From contig CM051511.1 of NCBI GenBank assembly GCA_028015205.1, positions 6,076,001-6,140,000 of the forward strand: a stretch of DNA of 64,000 bases, given 5' to 3'. The stretch is from Mytilisepta virgata. Its lineage: Eukaryota > Mollusca > Bivalvia > Mytilida > Mytilidae. Shown here piece by piece: positions 20,206 through 31,913 of this stretch (the first letter of the stretch is position 1; each line of letters starts with the position of its first letter). The translations under genes and the position numbers were made by a program. The notes below the pieces were generated by a model. That model saw only the letters and a list, made by a program, of their open reading frames with translations. It was not told the DNA's origin and did no database searches.

Positions 20206-20814
20206 TGTTATGATATTGTAATTATTATGTTTATTTATCTTGGCCTAATTTGTTTTGTGTGGCCTTATAACATGTATAATATGTTTACATAATACTTATA
20301 GTTGTTTACCAAATAATGTTATAACTGCGCAGTTTAAAAATCACTGGAACAATAATAGATACTGATGGAATGACTAGAACTTTCCATTTGACTTACATAA
20401 TAATTCTGGTGTGATTCGAACTTCTACCGTATTCCAGAAGTTTCCGTCACTGTTATATATATGGAAAAGAAAGTTGAACTTTCAGAGCAGAACGTATTGG
20501 ACCAGGCAATAACATTATTGTGTTCTCAGCTGTTGGATTTATTTACGTTTCACACATCATACTTGACACACTTTTATTTACGTTACATCATACTAGATTG
20601 TGAATGATTGGATATAATATTCCGTTCGGATTCCCGCAACAATGACGAGAAGAATTCCGGACAAAGAAAAGACATAGGATTTTGAACAGTTAAGTTGACA
20701 TTTTATTTTGTGTAATATTTTTTGTAAACTTGTATATAATAAATCTTGTTAAATTTTATTATTGATTTGTGTCTTTTGTTGGCTACAATTTAAAAGGTGA
20801 TTTCGGCCGTAACA
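20206..20814 (+). repeat. 5' LTR
   Basis: TGTTATGATATTG ... CGGCCGTAACA. It carries a TATA-like gttatatatatgg and AATAAATCTTGTT in its 3' part, as expected for LTR promoter and poly(A) signals. Confidence 0.85.
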
Positions 20815-20819
20815 GAAAT

Positions 20820-20838
20820 TGGGGGCTCGTCTCGGGAT
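20820..20838 (+). promoter_or_regulatory. Primer-binding site, tRNA-Pro-like
   Basis: TGGGGGCTCGTCTCGGGAT starts six bases after the LTR. It resembles the proline tRNA primer site used by many retroelements, with one extra base. The same place in the second copy (41.35 kb) is diverged. Confidence 0.55.
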
Positions 20839-22029
20839 AACGTTAATATCTTATTACATTTTTTCAGTATTATTATTAGAATTAGCCAACAAAATTCTAT
20901 AAAATGGCATTTGATGCTGGTAAATTTTTGAAAACGCCAGACCTGGAAGGGTTTGATAAATTAAAGAAAGAAGAATTAGTGTTGCTTGCTAAACATTTAA
21001 AAATAGATTTTAGAGCATCTATGAGAAAACAAATTATAAAAAATTTGGTAATAGACAATTTAGTTGACTCAGAAATATTTGGTGAAGAGGCTCTTGAACT
21101 CAAGGTCGAAAATGTTGATGCTTTCAAATTAAAACAGCTTGAATTCGAACATGAACTTAAATTAAAATAACTTGAATTAGAAAAGGAAAATAGATTTAAA
21201 TTAAAACAATTGGAAGACGAAGTTAAATTAAAACAATTAGAAAAAGAAGATGAATTAAATTAAAACAATTAGAAAAAGTAGATGAATTTAAATTAAAACA
21301 ATTACAGGCAGAACTTGAAATGAGGGAAAGGTTACAGCTGGAGAAAATAAAAATGGAAATGGTCAAAGTAGAAATCAGCATTAAATATGAGTCAAAATCA
21401 GAAAATTTTTATGCAGCAAAAAATATACGTCTGGATCCTACATTTTGTGAAAAAAACAGTAGATAAATTTTTTCCACAGTTTGAGAAAATTGCTCAATAT
21501 TTGGCCAAAGCCTTATAGGACTACAATGCTGCAAAGTGTTTTTGTGAGCAAGGCCGCTGAAATTTTCTCAGCTCTTTTTTCAGAAAAAAATTCTGATTAT
21601 GACACTGTTAAACAGGAAGTTTTGAAAGCTTATGAGCTAGTGTCAGCAGTATATAGACAGAAATTTAGGTCTTATAAAAAGTTTGAAACATAAAAGAAGA
21701 TCTGTTTGATAAATGGCTTACGTCGAAGAAAATAGATAACAATTTTGATAAATTAAGACAATTAATGTTATTAGTAAAGTCAAGAAATACCAAAGGGATA
21801 TTCGAAGGAGAGAAAAATCGTTACAACAGACAAACTCCGGAGAACAACGAAGACAAGACCAAAACAATACATGCACTACAATTAAAAACTAAAAACGTAT
21901 GAACAACATGGACCCCACCAAAAAAACCGGGGGTAGACGCAGGTGCTCCGGAAGAGTAAGCAGTCTCTGCTTCCTGCAAGACACCCGCCATGCTGCTCAT
22001 GTCAAATCCGGTATGAGGAAGGGATAATA

Positions 22030-24092
22030 TCAATGGAACAGGTCCATTTTTATTTGGGAAACAGTTTTTTCATACTTGTCAACCAAGTCATGATGACGCC
22101 CATAAAACTTTAATAAGGATGACTTCAGCTTAGGAGTAACGTACCTCTGTCTGAGCAACTTTTCTGTCAGGAGCCGGGCTCTGTCCAGGAAGTCAATGTA
22201 TATGTCACAAGCTCTGGAATAACGTATGAGTTGTGAAATATATACTCCATACGCCGGCGCTTCTGGAATATTGCAGCTCAAAAATGGAAAGTTGACGATT
22301 GGAAAGTCAAAGTCATCCCGTTTGTCGTAAAGTTTTGTATTCAACCTTCCTCTGTTGTCAATTTCGAGGTGAAGGTCAAGATAAGATGCAGACTTGGCAG
22401 TGTCTGTGGTATCTTCAATTTCGAGCTCATTGGGATAGATGAGATGTAAGAAATTCCCAAAACGTGAATTGTTGAGTGATAAAACATCATCTATGTAGCG
22501 GAAGCTGAAATTAAAGGTACGGGCTAACTTCTTTTGTCTTTCCTTAAGAAGCCCGTCAAGGAAGTCTGCCTCATATGAGTAAAGGAACAAGTCGGCCAGG
22601 AGTGGCGCACAATTACTACCCATAGGAATGCCAATTGTCTGTTGGAAAACACGTCCACCAAATTGAACAAATATGTTGTCGATCAAAAATTCAATCTTCA
22701 GGACAATTTCGTCCTCTGTATATTTTTTGTTAGATTTAGAGTGGTTTTTAACAAAGTATGATTTATCTCTACCAATGACAAGGTATGTGTATCTGTTGTT
22801 GCCATTTTTATTTTGAAAGCATCGATGGATTAGATCTTTCAACTTCTCCTTCAGTTGTGAATGAGGAATGGTAGTATAGAGGGTATGCTGTTACAGACTG
22901 AAATGGACCGAGATCGTAAAATATCCTTTAAGTCTTTGGAGTTCTTTAATATTCACATTTGATTGATACCACTTCTTGAATAACTTGTCGCACAATAACT
23001 TTGGAGGCTCGTTTTGACAGCTGTTAAAATAGAAGTTAGAAGTTGAGACAATTGTTTGGTGGAACACTTGGCAGATCCAGCTATAAAGCGTTGTTTGTAT
23101 GGACACTTATGTAACTTGGGTATCCAGTACAAGGTAGGAAGATCACAATCATCATCTTTGATGGAAATACCAAATGACAATAAGACCGATCTATGATTGT
23201 CGGTTATTTCTTCCTTTGAAAGTGTAGTAGCTTTATAGGTAGGGTTGCCAAGTGAACTAGCAATCCCTAGTTCATTAATCAAGCATTGAATATAGTAGCT
23301 TTTTCATACAAAAACGATGTTATTAGGGGCCTTGTCTGCAGGAACAACAACATATTTGTCATGAATGGCGGACAATGTATTGGCAGCATCGGGGTTGCTG
23401 AAGACTGACGTTCCTTTTTTACTCATAGACCTTCTAAGTTTATCAATTCGAACTTGAATCAACGATCTCACAGCTTTAACCCACTCTGAAAGTGAATCTA
23501 GAGGCTCTTGTTCACGTTTCGTCCATTTTCTGGCATAGTCCTCCACAGCATCCATCAGTAGTTTGAAATTATATTTCCAATTTATGGATACGGGTTCCCG
23601 ATACTTAGGACCTTTTGCAAGGACATCACGAAGAGACTCATTATCTATGATATTTAAGTCTCCTGTGATGACATGGCCAGCAGGACTATATTTGAATGGA
23701 GAACTGTTGCATGAACAATCAGGTGGCTTAGCTTTGAGATCGTCGATTTTGAGGTCCTGCAATGCACGTTTGTGATTGAATATTTTTGATGCAATTGGTG
23801 TAGTATAGGTATAAGAAATAATGGGAACGGACTGATCTTTGAAATAAGGCGGAACTGTTAATCTGACCGATTTGTGGTGAAGGATATTGCCAAGATTTAC
23901 GGCATCTAAACCTTTGTTGGCAAAAAATAGTGGCAGAAAAGAACGTTTGTCTTTTTCAATTTCATGGGTACCAACTGGTTGGAAAAGTCGGAGACGTCCA
24001 ATATCCAACACAACAGAGATCAGTTTGTATTCCGGTGAATTCGAATCAGTAGTTCTACTGTCTAAGCAGGCTTGATATAAAGTGTGTAGCAT
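22030..24092 (-). pseudogene. Reverse transcriptase of the nested Penelope-like element
   Basis: Three open pieces cover the domain. 23304-24092 holds the N-terminal region (VVPADKAPNNIVFV, a fingers motif). 22953-23282 holds LPTLYWIPKLHK and RFIAGSAKCSTK. 22030-22842 holds IGIPMGSNCAPLLADLFLYS (motif B-type) and the catalytic FRYIDDVLSL, then the thumb and YGRHHDLVDKYEK. Breaks near 23290 and 22850-22950 disrupt the frame. The motifs themselves look intact, so inactivation is fairly recent relative to other copies. Confidence 0.75.
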
Positions 24093-24459
24093 TCGGAGGG
24101 GTAAAGAATATAATTTTGTGCGAATGTGATGAAGACCTAATGGTTGTTGTATGAAAGGGAGAAGGCCTTTGATAGAAATATCATGACATTGAGGTTTTGT
24201 CTAATGTCTATTGCCATGACTCCGTTTACGTCGTTGATGATTAGGAAATAGCTTCATCACATTCACATCACTACATCTAGGACTTGATAGAATACCTACA
24301 CTATCGATTTTGTCATTGCATCCGTATGGTATTGCATTCCCAACGGTTCGAATCCAGTATTCCTCTTTTTGTCTACATAAGTGTGTACTTAAATTAGGAT
24401 TATTGTTTGGATGGTAAATTTTCTCAAAAATCCGGACTTTCATTGAAAGAACAGAATGG

Positions 24460-24710
24460 TCAGGTTGGGTCAGGTTGGTTGAAGTGCTGGTAGACTTCAG
24501 GAAAATCGCTGCTGTTTATACTTGAGCGATGGCCATTCATCTGTTTGTTAAGTCTACCTTTTGTTTCCCCGATATAAACCAGTCCACATAAATTGCATTC
24601 TAAACCGTAGACAACATTCTCTGATTTACAGCTCAGATCATCAAAACTTCTGGTGTTATATGTTTTCTTTGTCAAATTACTGGTGAATGTTGTGTCAGTA
24701 ATTAGAATGT
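24460..24710 (-). pseudogene. GIY-YIG endonuclease domain of the Penelope-like element
   Basis: It reads NVVYGLECNLCGLVYIGET, then KGRLNKQMNGHRSSI and a later VYQHFN. The VYG and YIG blocks are separated by C-x2-C, and two His follow, giving the CCHH pattern described for permuted Penelope-like elements. The conserved Arg of GIY-YIG nucleases is plausibly in KGRLNKQ. The domain would nick target DNA for retrotransposition. The frame shifts before and after it. Confidence 0.65.
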
Positions 24711-25232
24711 TACATGTTTAACAATTTTTTTGCCCTGCAATTAGAGATGGACAGTTCTGTTCATTGTCATTATAGTTGAAGATATCATGCAACTGAACAG
24801 AGCAGGGACGAATTTTGTTGAACAGATCTGAGTTTTTATGCTGTTTTTATAGAAGAGTTCAAGCAGTGTGTTAATTTAGACTTAAAAACACATTAAGATG
24901 ACAAAACTGTTGATACATTGCAAGATGCAGCTGTTAGAAGTTTCACATAAAAGAAGTTTCAAAGGTCAAAATTTTAATACTTCAAGCGGAAATTACAAAA
25001 ATCAAAGCACTGAGCGTACTGATAGTAAGCCTGTTGCACAGAATAAGAGTCCGTCTAGTTATAATATGTCTGGTCCAAAATTTGATACTTTTGAGAAGAA
25101 GTCACTAACTTGTGCTTATTGTAAGAAAAATGGTCACCTGATGGTTGATTGTTTTAGACTCCAGAAGAAGAATGAAAGAGATAATAAGCTCAAGTCCAGT
25201 GCTTGTACGACACCCGTTGTTACCAATAAGTA

Positions 25233-25715
25233 GGAATGTCCTGCGAGTCAGGCTTTTAAGTCCAGTTTTTGTGATTACATGGAGGATTATAAACCTTTTG
25301 TGTGTGATGGGTTTGTTTCTATTGTTAATAATACTCCTCAGCCTATTAAGACACTGGAGCTTCTCAGACTTTGTTGTTAGAAGGTGTGTTGCCTTTGTCC
25401 AAGGACACGTCCGTTGGTGCGTCCGTTTTGTTACAAGGTGTGGAGTTAGGTTGTATAGATGTTCCCCTCCATCGTATTTATTTGAATTCAGATTTAATTA
25501 CTGGACCAGTTGTTGTGGGTGTTCGTCCTACTTTCCCCGTTGAGGTTGTTTCATTATTGCTAGGGAATGATCTAGCTAGGAACAAAGTGGTTGCTGAACC
25601 AATTGTTACAAGTGAACCGGTGGTGGGTGTTAAATCACCTGAAGATGATGCTGAACTGTATCCAGCTTGTGTTGTTACTAGGGCGATGGCAAGAAAACAA
25701 CAAGACGACGATTAA
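25233..25715 (+). pseudogene. Retropepsin-like protease region of the LTR element
   Basis: The stretch ending LEGVLPLSKDTSVGASVLLQ, VELGCIDVPLHRIYL and LLLGNDLARNKV is the flap and C-terminal part of a Gypsy aspartic protease. The active-site region is damaged here: the second copy reads LRDTGDSQTLL, while this copy has lost bases around 25340-25355. Retropepsin cuts the Gag and Pol precursor. Confidence 0.6.
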
Positions 25716-25734
25716 AAAGAAGGCCAGTAGGATT

Positions 25735-27170
25735 ATATGGACCGTTTTGACTCTTTTTTTTGCCGACATTGAAGGTCCCGGGAGCTTAGAAAATGCCATA
25801 AGACCACTTGGTACTAACAAGCATGTAATTATGTCATGGCTAGACGTGAACAGCCATTCATTAGACAAAAGAACATTGAGGGAAGAACAGAATAAAGACC
25901 CTGAGGTTCTTCAGCTCTGCAAGAGGGCTCTACCCAAAGAAGAAGCAGACAAAGTGGCCGAATGTTACTACCATCAAGACGGCATTTTAATGAGGAAGTG
26001 GAAGCCCCCTGATGCTACCCCTGAGGAGGACTGGAGAGTGGTATACCAAGAGGTGGTGCCTAAAGTCTATAGGCAAGAAATTATTGGTCTTGCGCATGAC
26101 ACCCCCTTGGCTGGACATTTAGGTATAAGGAAGACTTGCCTTAAGATATTACAACATTTCTACTGGCCCAGATTTAGAAATGATGTAACAGAATACTGCA
26201 AATCATGCCATATATGCCAGGTTGTTGGCAAGCCTAACCAGTAAATACCACCAGCACCACTTCTGCCAATTCCAGCCTTTGAAGAACTTTTCAGCCGAGT
26301 ACTTATTGATTGCGTTGGACCTTTACCAAAGACCAAGACTGGAAATGATTATTTATTAACGATCATGTGTACATCCACTCGCTTTCCTGAGGCTATTCCC
26401 TTAAGGAATACCAAGACACCAACTATTGTCAAAGCTCTTATCACATTTTTCACATTAGTAGGGCTTCCCAAGTCTATACAGTCCGATCAGGGTTCAAATT
26501 TCATGTCAGGTTTATTTCAGCAGGTCGTTTACCAGTTGGGGATTGCTCAGTATAGATCAAGTGCTTATCATCCAGAATCTCAAGGTGCCTTAGAACGTTT
26601 TCATCAAACATTGAAGAACATGATTAGAACTTTTTGTCTTCAATTTGACATGGACTGGGATGATGGTGTTCACTTTCTACTTTTTGCGGTCCGAGAGGCT
26701 GTTCAAGAATCCCTTGGTTTTAGCCCCTTAGAGTTAGTGTTTGGTCATACTGTAAGGGGACCTTTGAAATGGATTAAGGAAAAATGGCTTACTGGACACA
26801 CTGACCTGAATCTTCTAGACTATGTATCTAGATTTAAAGAAAAATTGTATACTGCTTGTCAAATTGCTCAGAAAAACTTAAAAACTGTACAGAATAAGAT
26901 GAAAATATGGTATGATAAAGATGCCAGGGACAGAGTTTTTGAGCCTGGTGGTAAGGTACTTGTACTTTTACCAGTCCCTGGGCATCCTTTACAGGCTAAA
27001 TACTGTGGCCCTTATACCATCGACAGTAAAATCAATGATTTGAATTATATTGTAAAAACTCCAGGTCGGCGTAAACAAAATAGAGTGTGTCACATTAATA
27101 AGTTAAAACCATATTTTGAGCGTCCTAATGAAGGTGAGAGTAAAACAGTTGCCACTTTAGCCATGGTTAA
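25735..27170 (+). pseudogene. Integrase of the LTR element, one in-frame stop
   Basis: The order is a pre-integrase region, the zinc-binding HHCC domain (LAHDTPLAGHLGIRKTC, YCKSCHICQ), then the DDE core: Asp in LIDCVGPLPK, Asp in SDQGSNFMSG, Glu in YHPESQGALERF. A C-terminal GPY/F-like module (AKYCGPYTIDSKI, CHINKLKPYF) follows. A single TAA at 26242-26244 interrupts an otherwise continuous frame from 25735 to 27606. No RT lies between the protease and this domain. Confidence 0.8.
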
Positions 27171-27229
27171 ATTGGAGAACGATCATGACAAACCAGACAT
27201 AATTGAACCACCTTTTGATTCCAAGACTA

Positions 27230-27520
27230 TGGAACAAACTGTTACATTGAAAAATTCTGACATTTTGTCAAATTTAGACTCAAATCTTGCACATCTGACT
27301 TTCGATCGCAGAGAAAAATTGAAAACTTTGGTATTTTCTTTTAAAAATCTTTTTCCAGATGTGCAAAACAAAACCACTGCTGTTTGTCATGATGTTGATG
27401 TAGGCGATGCTTCTCCAATTAAGCAACATCCTTACCGGCTCAATCCACTTAAACGTGATTTTATGAGACAAGAAATTAGACATATGCTTTATCTAGATTT
27501 TATTAAAACAATGTATACAT
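27230..27520 (+). pseudogene. Beginning of reverse transcriptase, rest deleted
   Basis: In frame with the integrase the ORF continues with VCHDVDVGDASPIKQHPYRL and FMRQEIRHMLYLDFIK, the start of a Gypsy RT domain. It then runs into unrelated sequence and the purine tract. All catalytic motifs and RNase H are absent, so the element cannot have moved on its own in this form. Confidence 0.75.
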
Positions 27521-27590
27521 ACTATATATTTTTGTATATATTGTTCATGCGAAGTTCTCGTTACCCTCCAACTTCTTTTAACGGGGGAGG

Positions 27591-28201
27591 TGTTTTGATA
27601 TTGTAATTATTATGTTTATTTATCTGGGCCTAATTTGTTTTGTGTGGCCTTATAACATGTATATTATGTTTACATAATACTTATAGTTGTTAACCAAATA
27701 ATGTTATAACTGCGCAGTTTAGAAATCACAGGAACAATAATAGATACTGATGGAAAGACTAGAACTTTCTATTTGACTTCTGTAATAATTCTGGTGTGAT
27801 TCGAACTTCTACAGTATTCCAGAAGTTTCCGTCACTGTTATATACATACGGAAAAGAAAGTTAGACTGGCAGAAAAGTATCGGACCAGACGTTAACATTC
27901 TTGTGTTCTCAGATGTTGGATTGACACACTTTTATTTACGTTTCTCACATCATACTTGGCACACTTTTATTTACGTTACATCATACTAGATTGTGACTGA
28001 TTGGATATAATATTCCGTTTAGATTCCCGCAACAATGACGAGAAGAATTCCGGAAAAGACAAAGGATTTTGAACAGTAAAGTTGACATTTTATTTTGTGT
28101 AATATTTTTTGTAAACTTGTATATAATAAATCTTGTTAAATTTTATTATTGATTTGTGTCTTTTGTTGGCTACAATTTAAAAGGTGATTTCGGCCGTAAC
28201 A
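27591..28201 (+). repeat. 3' LTR
   Basis: TGTTTTGATATTG ... CGGCCGTAACA, collinear with 20206-20814 with scattered differences, for example an added repeat of acacttttatttacg. Confidence 0.85.
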
Positions 28202-28205
28202 ATAT

Positions 28206-29440
28206 ATGGTATTTTTGTACCAGAAAAAGTGCCTGTGGTTACAGTATTCTGAAATATTTTGTTCAACTATATACAACAACAGAAACCCACAAACCTTTAA
28301 AGCACAAAATCATAAACATTTAAAATTCATAAACCAGTCTTACTTAATTCACAGGCAGTCGACACATCTTGTTTCTAACTTGTCTGCTTTCACTTTTAAT
28401 ATTTCAAGGCAATATATGACATTATAATCTATTTCCCTGATGTATAGGACCAAACCAGCTGTTATGAGCAAGATTAGAGGGATGCAGGGGTCTGTATTGC
28501 TCCCTGGATTTTGTCTGACATCCATGTTAAAATTTGGTGTTAATGGAAATTATGTCCAGTTTATAATTGTTATAAACTAGATTGAGGAAGTCGGAAACGA
28601 CAGCTATCCCCACATTCCCCACATGATGTATCCCTACCTTTCTCACAATTATATCTTTGAAATCACATCCAATTTTTCGAAAATTAAAAACTTTACTGTG
28701 CATCAATCTGCATACAGTCTATGATTATACTGTATAGAATTAAAATGCATAACATGAAAAACGAAAGAAGAGTTTCAGTTACCAGCTTATAATTCCCAAT
28801 TTTTGAAAATCAAAATTCTATAATTTTATTGCGCATCTATATAGAATGTGTGACACTATTGTACAAAAATTAAATACATAAAATGAAAAATAAAAGAAGA
28901 GTTTAGGTCACAAGCTTAAATTCCCAATTTTCAAAATTCAACCCCTGAGGGCACCAAGTTTTGAAAATCAAAATTTGGAAACCTTATTGTGCATCTACAT
29001 ACAGAATGTTATAGGAAATTAAAAAAACCAGAAAAGCCCATGTTAACTAATTTGGACACTGACAATATTTGCTTTCCAATTGGCAGCTTAATACCATGCA
29101 GTGATCATTCATGGGAGCTTTCGAATCCATTGGTCAAGTAGATTCAGAAAAGAATATCTGAAATTTAGTCCACCAGAAACTTAATTATATAATGCTAAAG
29201 GGCACATTTTATGTTCGAATTATTCTTTATGGTTCCTTTATCAAATCTTAAACCCGGTAAGGGGCATCATTTTGCCGAACTTTGCTCACACTTACATAGT
29301 TTTTTTTTTTATCAATTTATGGTATGTTAACATGCCATCTGTAGTAAATGTTAACCAAACTAATTATCTCTGCGCTTTCAAAGAAAGTTCGGGGATAACG
29401 TGATTGTCTTTGTCCGTCAGTCCACCCGTCACATTTTCGT
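28206..29440. other. Non-coding stretch with a diverged tandem repeat
   Basis: aattcccaatttttgaaaatcaaaatt and gcatct(a)atatagaatg strings recur about every 145 bases between roughly 28690 and 29030. Otherwise only chance ORFs. Confidence 0.45.
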
Positions 29441-29539
29441 TTGACATCAACTCCTTCTTCACTTTTGGGTTTAGGAATTTAATTGTATCCCCCGCAATCG
29501 AAGTTTGGGGTATATAGGTTTCAGCCTGTCTGTCCGAAA

Positions 29540-30040
29540 TAACGTTGTTCGCAACTCCTCCTACATTACTTGCATGATTCTCATGAAACTTTAAGGAGTG
29601 TTAGATCACTATATGGAGATGTGCATGTTGTCAGGAATTTATATTCGGACAAGAAATGTACAAGATATGACTGTGTAGACTTATGAAATTTTTAACAAAA
29701 CTTCGTTCCATGTGTTGTCCGCAACTCCTCCTACATTCCTTTCATTATTCTCATGAACCTTAATAGTGTGTTAAATCACTATATGGAGACGTGCCTATTG
29801 TCAGGAATTTCTGTTTGGATAAGAAATGTAAAAGATATGGCTGTTTGGACTTAGGCATTTTCTAACAAAACGTCTTTCCATATGTTGTCCGCAATCGCAA
29901 TTCCTCCTACATTACTTGATGATTGTCATGAAACTGTTTCGAGTGTTAGATCACATAATGAAGATGTGCATATTGTCAGGATTTTCTGTTTGGGCGAGTA
30001 GTTTGAAAAATATGATGATTTGAACTTTGTGTAGGCTTCC
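29540..30040. repeat. Tandem repeat, three ~172-bp units
   Basis: gcaactcctcctacatt...catgaaact...gtgttagatcactatatggagatgtgcat...gtcaggaattt recurs starting near 29551, 29722 and 29897, with 10-20 percent visible differences. Confidence 0.7.
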
Positions 30041-30279
30041 AAACAGACATGTTGCTGCGGGGTTATTAGTCCCTTTCAGGACAGTTTCCATATAGAATGG
30101 TTGCATACTACCTGTAGATGCGCAAAAAGGTTTAAGAATTTTGATTTTCTAAACAAAGGGACCACAGGAGTCCTAAACTCTTCTTTCATTTTTAGCTCAC
30201 CTAAGCCGAAGGGTCATGTGAGTTTTGTCATCACTTAGTGTCCGTCGTCTGTCGTCCACAAACTACATTTTAATCTTCT

Positions 30280-31365
30280 GTTCAGAAACCACTGGGCCAA
30301 TTGGGACCAAACTTTGGTGAAATGGTCATTGGGTGGTCCCCTTCCAAATTGTGTCTGCTGTCCCCAACCTTCGGCCAAGATGACGGCCAATCTAAAAATA
30401 GAAAAAGGGGAGTCCAAATTTTAAAAATCTCCGTTGAAGCTTATTATGCCAATCTCAGCTAAACTTTCTGAAATGATCCTGTGGTAGTCTCCATCCAAAA
30501 TTGCGTTCGAGGTTCACTACATCTGACCAAGATGGCTGCCACAGTGGAACTTTGTTTAACATATGACCCTATTGGAAATTCACATAAAAATCTTCTTGTC
30601 TGAAACTACTTGCCCAATTAAAACCAAACTGTGGTGGAACGGTCATAAGAGGACCTCTTTCAAAATTGTGACTGATGGCCCCAGCCTCCGACCAAGATGG
30701 CCGCCACAGCTGAACTTTAACATAGGACCCTATGAGAAATTCATTCAAAAATCTTCTTGTCTGAAAATACTGAGCCAATTGGAACCGGACTTGACAGTTA
30801 TGGTTCGTAGATGGTCGTCCAGAAATATATCTTATGACCTAGAATGTCAGCCAAGATGGCAGCCACAGCCCAACGTTTTACATGGGATCCTACAGGAAAA
30901 TTGATTAAAAATGTTCTTGTCTGAAACCACGTGGCCAATTGGAACCAAACTGATCCTCTTTCAGAATTGTGTCTGTTGACCTGGAATTTCAACAAAGATG
31001 GCCACAACAACTGAACCAAGTTTCACATAGGACCCTAAGGGAAAATTAATTAAATAATCTTCTTGACTGAAAAAACTTAGACCAATTAGAACAAGACTTG
31101 GCAGCACAGGTCCTTAGATTGTCCTCTTTCAGAATTGTGTTTAATGACCCGGACTGTCAACCAAGATGGCCGCCACAGCTGAACACAGTTTAACATTGGA
31201 CCCTATGGAAAATTCATTAAAAAAACTTCTTGTCTGGAACTACCGAGAGATTGGAACCAAACTTAGCAGCAAGGGACCTTAGATGGTCCTCTTTTAGAAT
31301 TGTGTCCGTTGACTCAAACTATCAATTAATATGGCCATCACAGTCGAACTTTTAACCCGGTGGTA
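30280..31365. repeat. Satellite, about seven ~160-bp units
   Basis: The unit core cttgtctgaaaccactgggccaattggaaccaaact is seen near 30284, 30600, 30761, 30922, 31066 and 31232, with a damaged unit near 30440. Each is followed by ggtcctctttcagaattgtgtc and accaagatggccgccacagctgaac. It is the same family as 14.89-15.35 kb. Confidence 0.75.
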
Positions 31366-31535
31366 TATGTAGGTCATATAGACCATATGTAATAGACATT
31401 CTGTAAAATGCAATTTTTGATTACTGATTCTATTTGACCTTCTATGTACACGAGTAAGATAAAACTTCAAATGCACCATCTATTCCACGTGAAACTAGTA
31501 TGTGGTCTTTTCAACGAGTATTTGCTTTCCCAGTT

Positions 31536-31913
31536 TAAGGATGTTCGCTGGTCATGCTTTTGAATTTTTGTCAGATGTTCATAATCGTCTGGTTTTATCC
31601 ATTTGAATTATTTTTCAAGCTAACACCAGTTTTTCTTTTCATAAATCTTTTGCATGCAGAACAATAAGCCATTTGTAAAAAAAAACTTATAAAATCCTCT
31701 TTAATATCTAATGGTTTTTGAGAAATAAAACTTGACAATAACAAAGCTATGTAAAATCAAGAGAGCATATTTTCTCCGCCAAATTTCCAATTGATTATAT
31801 CTCGAAAACAAGCACACGGACCAATAATTTTAGTTCCTTTATTAATTCACTATCAATATTTACCAGTGTTATAAAAAGCTTATTATGTTGAAACTTAGCA
31901 GCGAACATCCTTA
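31536..31913. mobile_element. MITE with 15-bp terminal inverted repeats
   Basis: taaggatgttcgctg at 31536-31550 is the exact reverse complement of 31899-31913. The 378-bp interior is AT-rich and non-coding. Length and perfect termini fit a non-autonomous DNA transposon. Confidence 0.65.

Larger units (their letters stand above)
21775..24850 (-). mobile_element. Penelope-like element (Naiad-type, N-terminal GIY-YIG), nested in gag
   Basis: Comparison with the second gag copy shows this block replaces nothing: ttaatgttattag continues directly as aagagttcaggcag at 42.28 kb. On the minus strand the order is a Cys-rich lead (24780-24690), GIY-YIG domain, linker, RT and 3' tail ending tatttcttgactttac. 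Flanking ttattag/tttatag may be an imperfect target duplication. At 3.08 kb it is close to full length. Placement of the endonuclease before the RT, with a CxxC between the GIY and YIG blocks, matches the permuted Naiad group, which is common in invertebrates. Confidence 0.75.
20904..25233 (+). pseudogene. gag gene, split by a Penelope-like insertion
   Basis: The N-terminal part (MAFDAGKFLKTPDLEG, then a SAP-like KKEELVLLAKHLKIDF helix pair) is followed by lysine/leucine repeats of the type DEFKLKQLE, broken by TAA at 21168-21170 and several frameshifts. After the inserted element (21775-24850) the gene resumes and reaches a CCHC zinc knuckle, CAYCKKNGHLMVDC, at about 25111-25152. Gag packages the element's RNA. 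The second copy at 41.4 kb keeps the N-terminal half open for 173 codons. Confidence 0.7.
20206..28201 (+). mobile_element. Gypsy-type LTR retrotransposon with GMR1-like gene order
   Basis: LTRs of 609 and 611 bp (TGTT...AACA) flank gag, protease, integrase and the first part of RT, in that order. A 4-bp ATAT flanks both sides (20202-20205 and 28202-28205). A primer-binding site and a purine tract (ggggaggtg, just before 27591) are present. The LTRs differ by many substitutions and indels, so the insertion is old. RT and RNase H are missing after about 27505, and a 3.1-kb Penelope-like element sits in gag. Integrase before RT is unlike ordinary Gypsy elements (protease-RT-RNase H-integrase) but matches the GMR1 group. 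Confidence 0.8.

Noticed and set aside
30235..31479. Several ORFs of 60-113 codons
   Set aside because: All are frames through satellite units and repeat at the satellite period.
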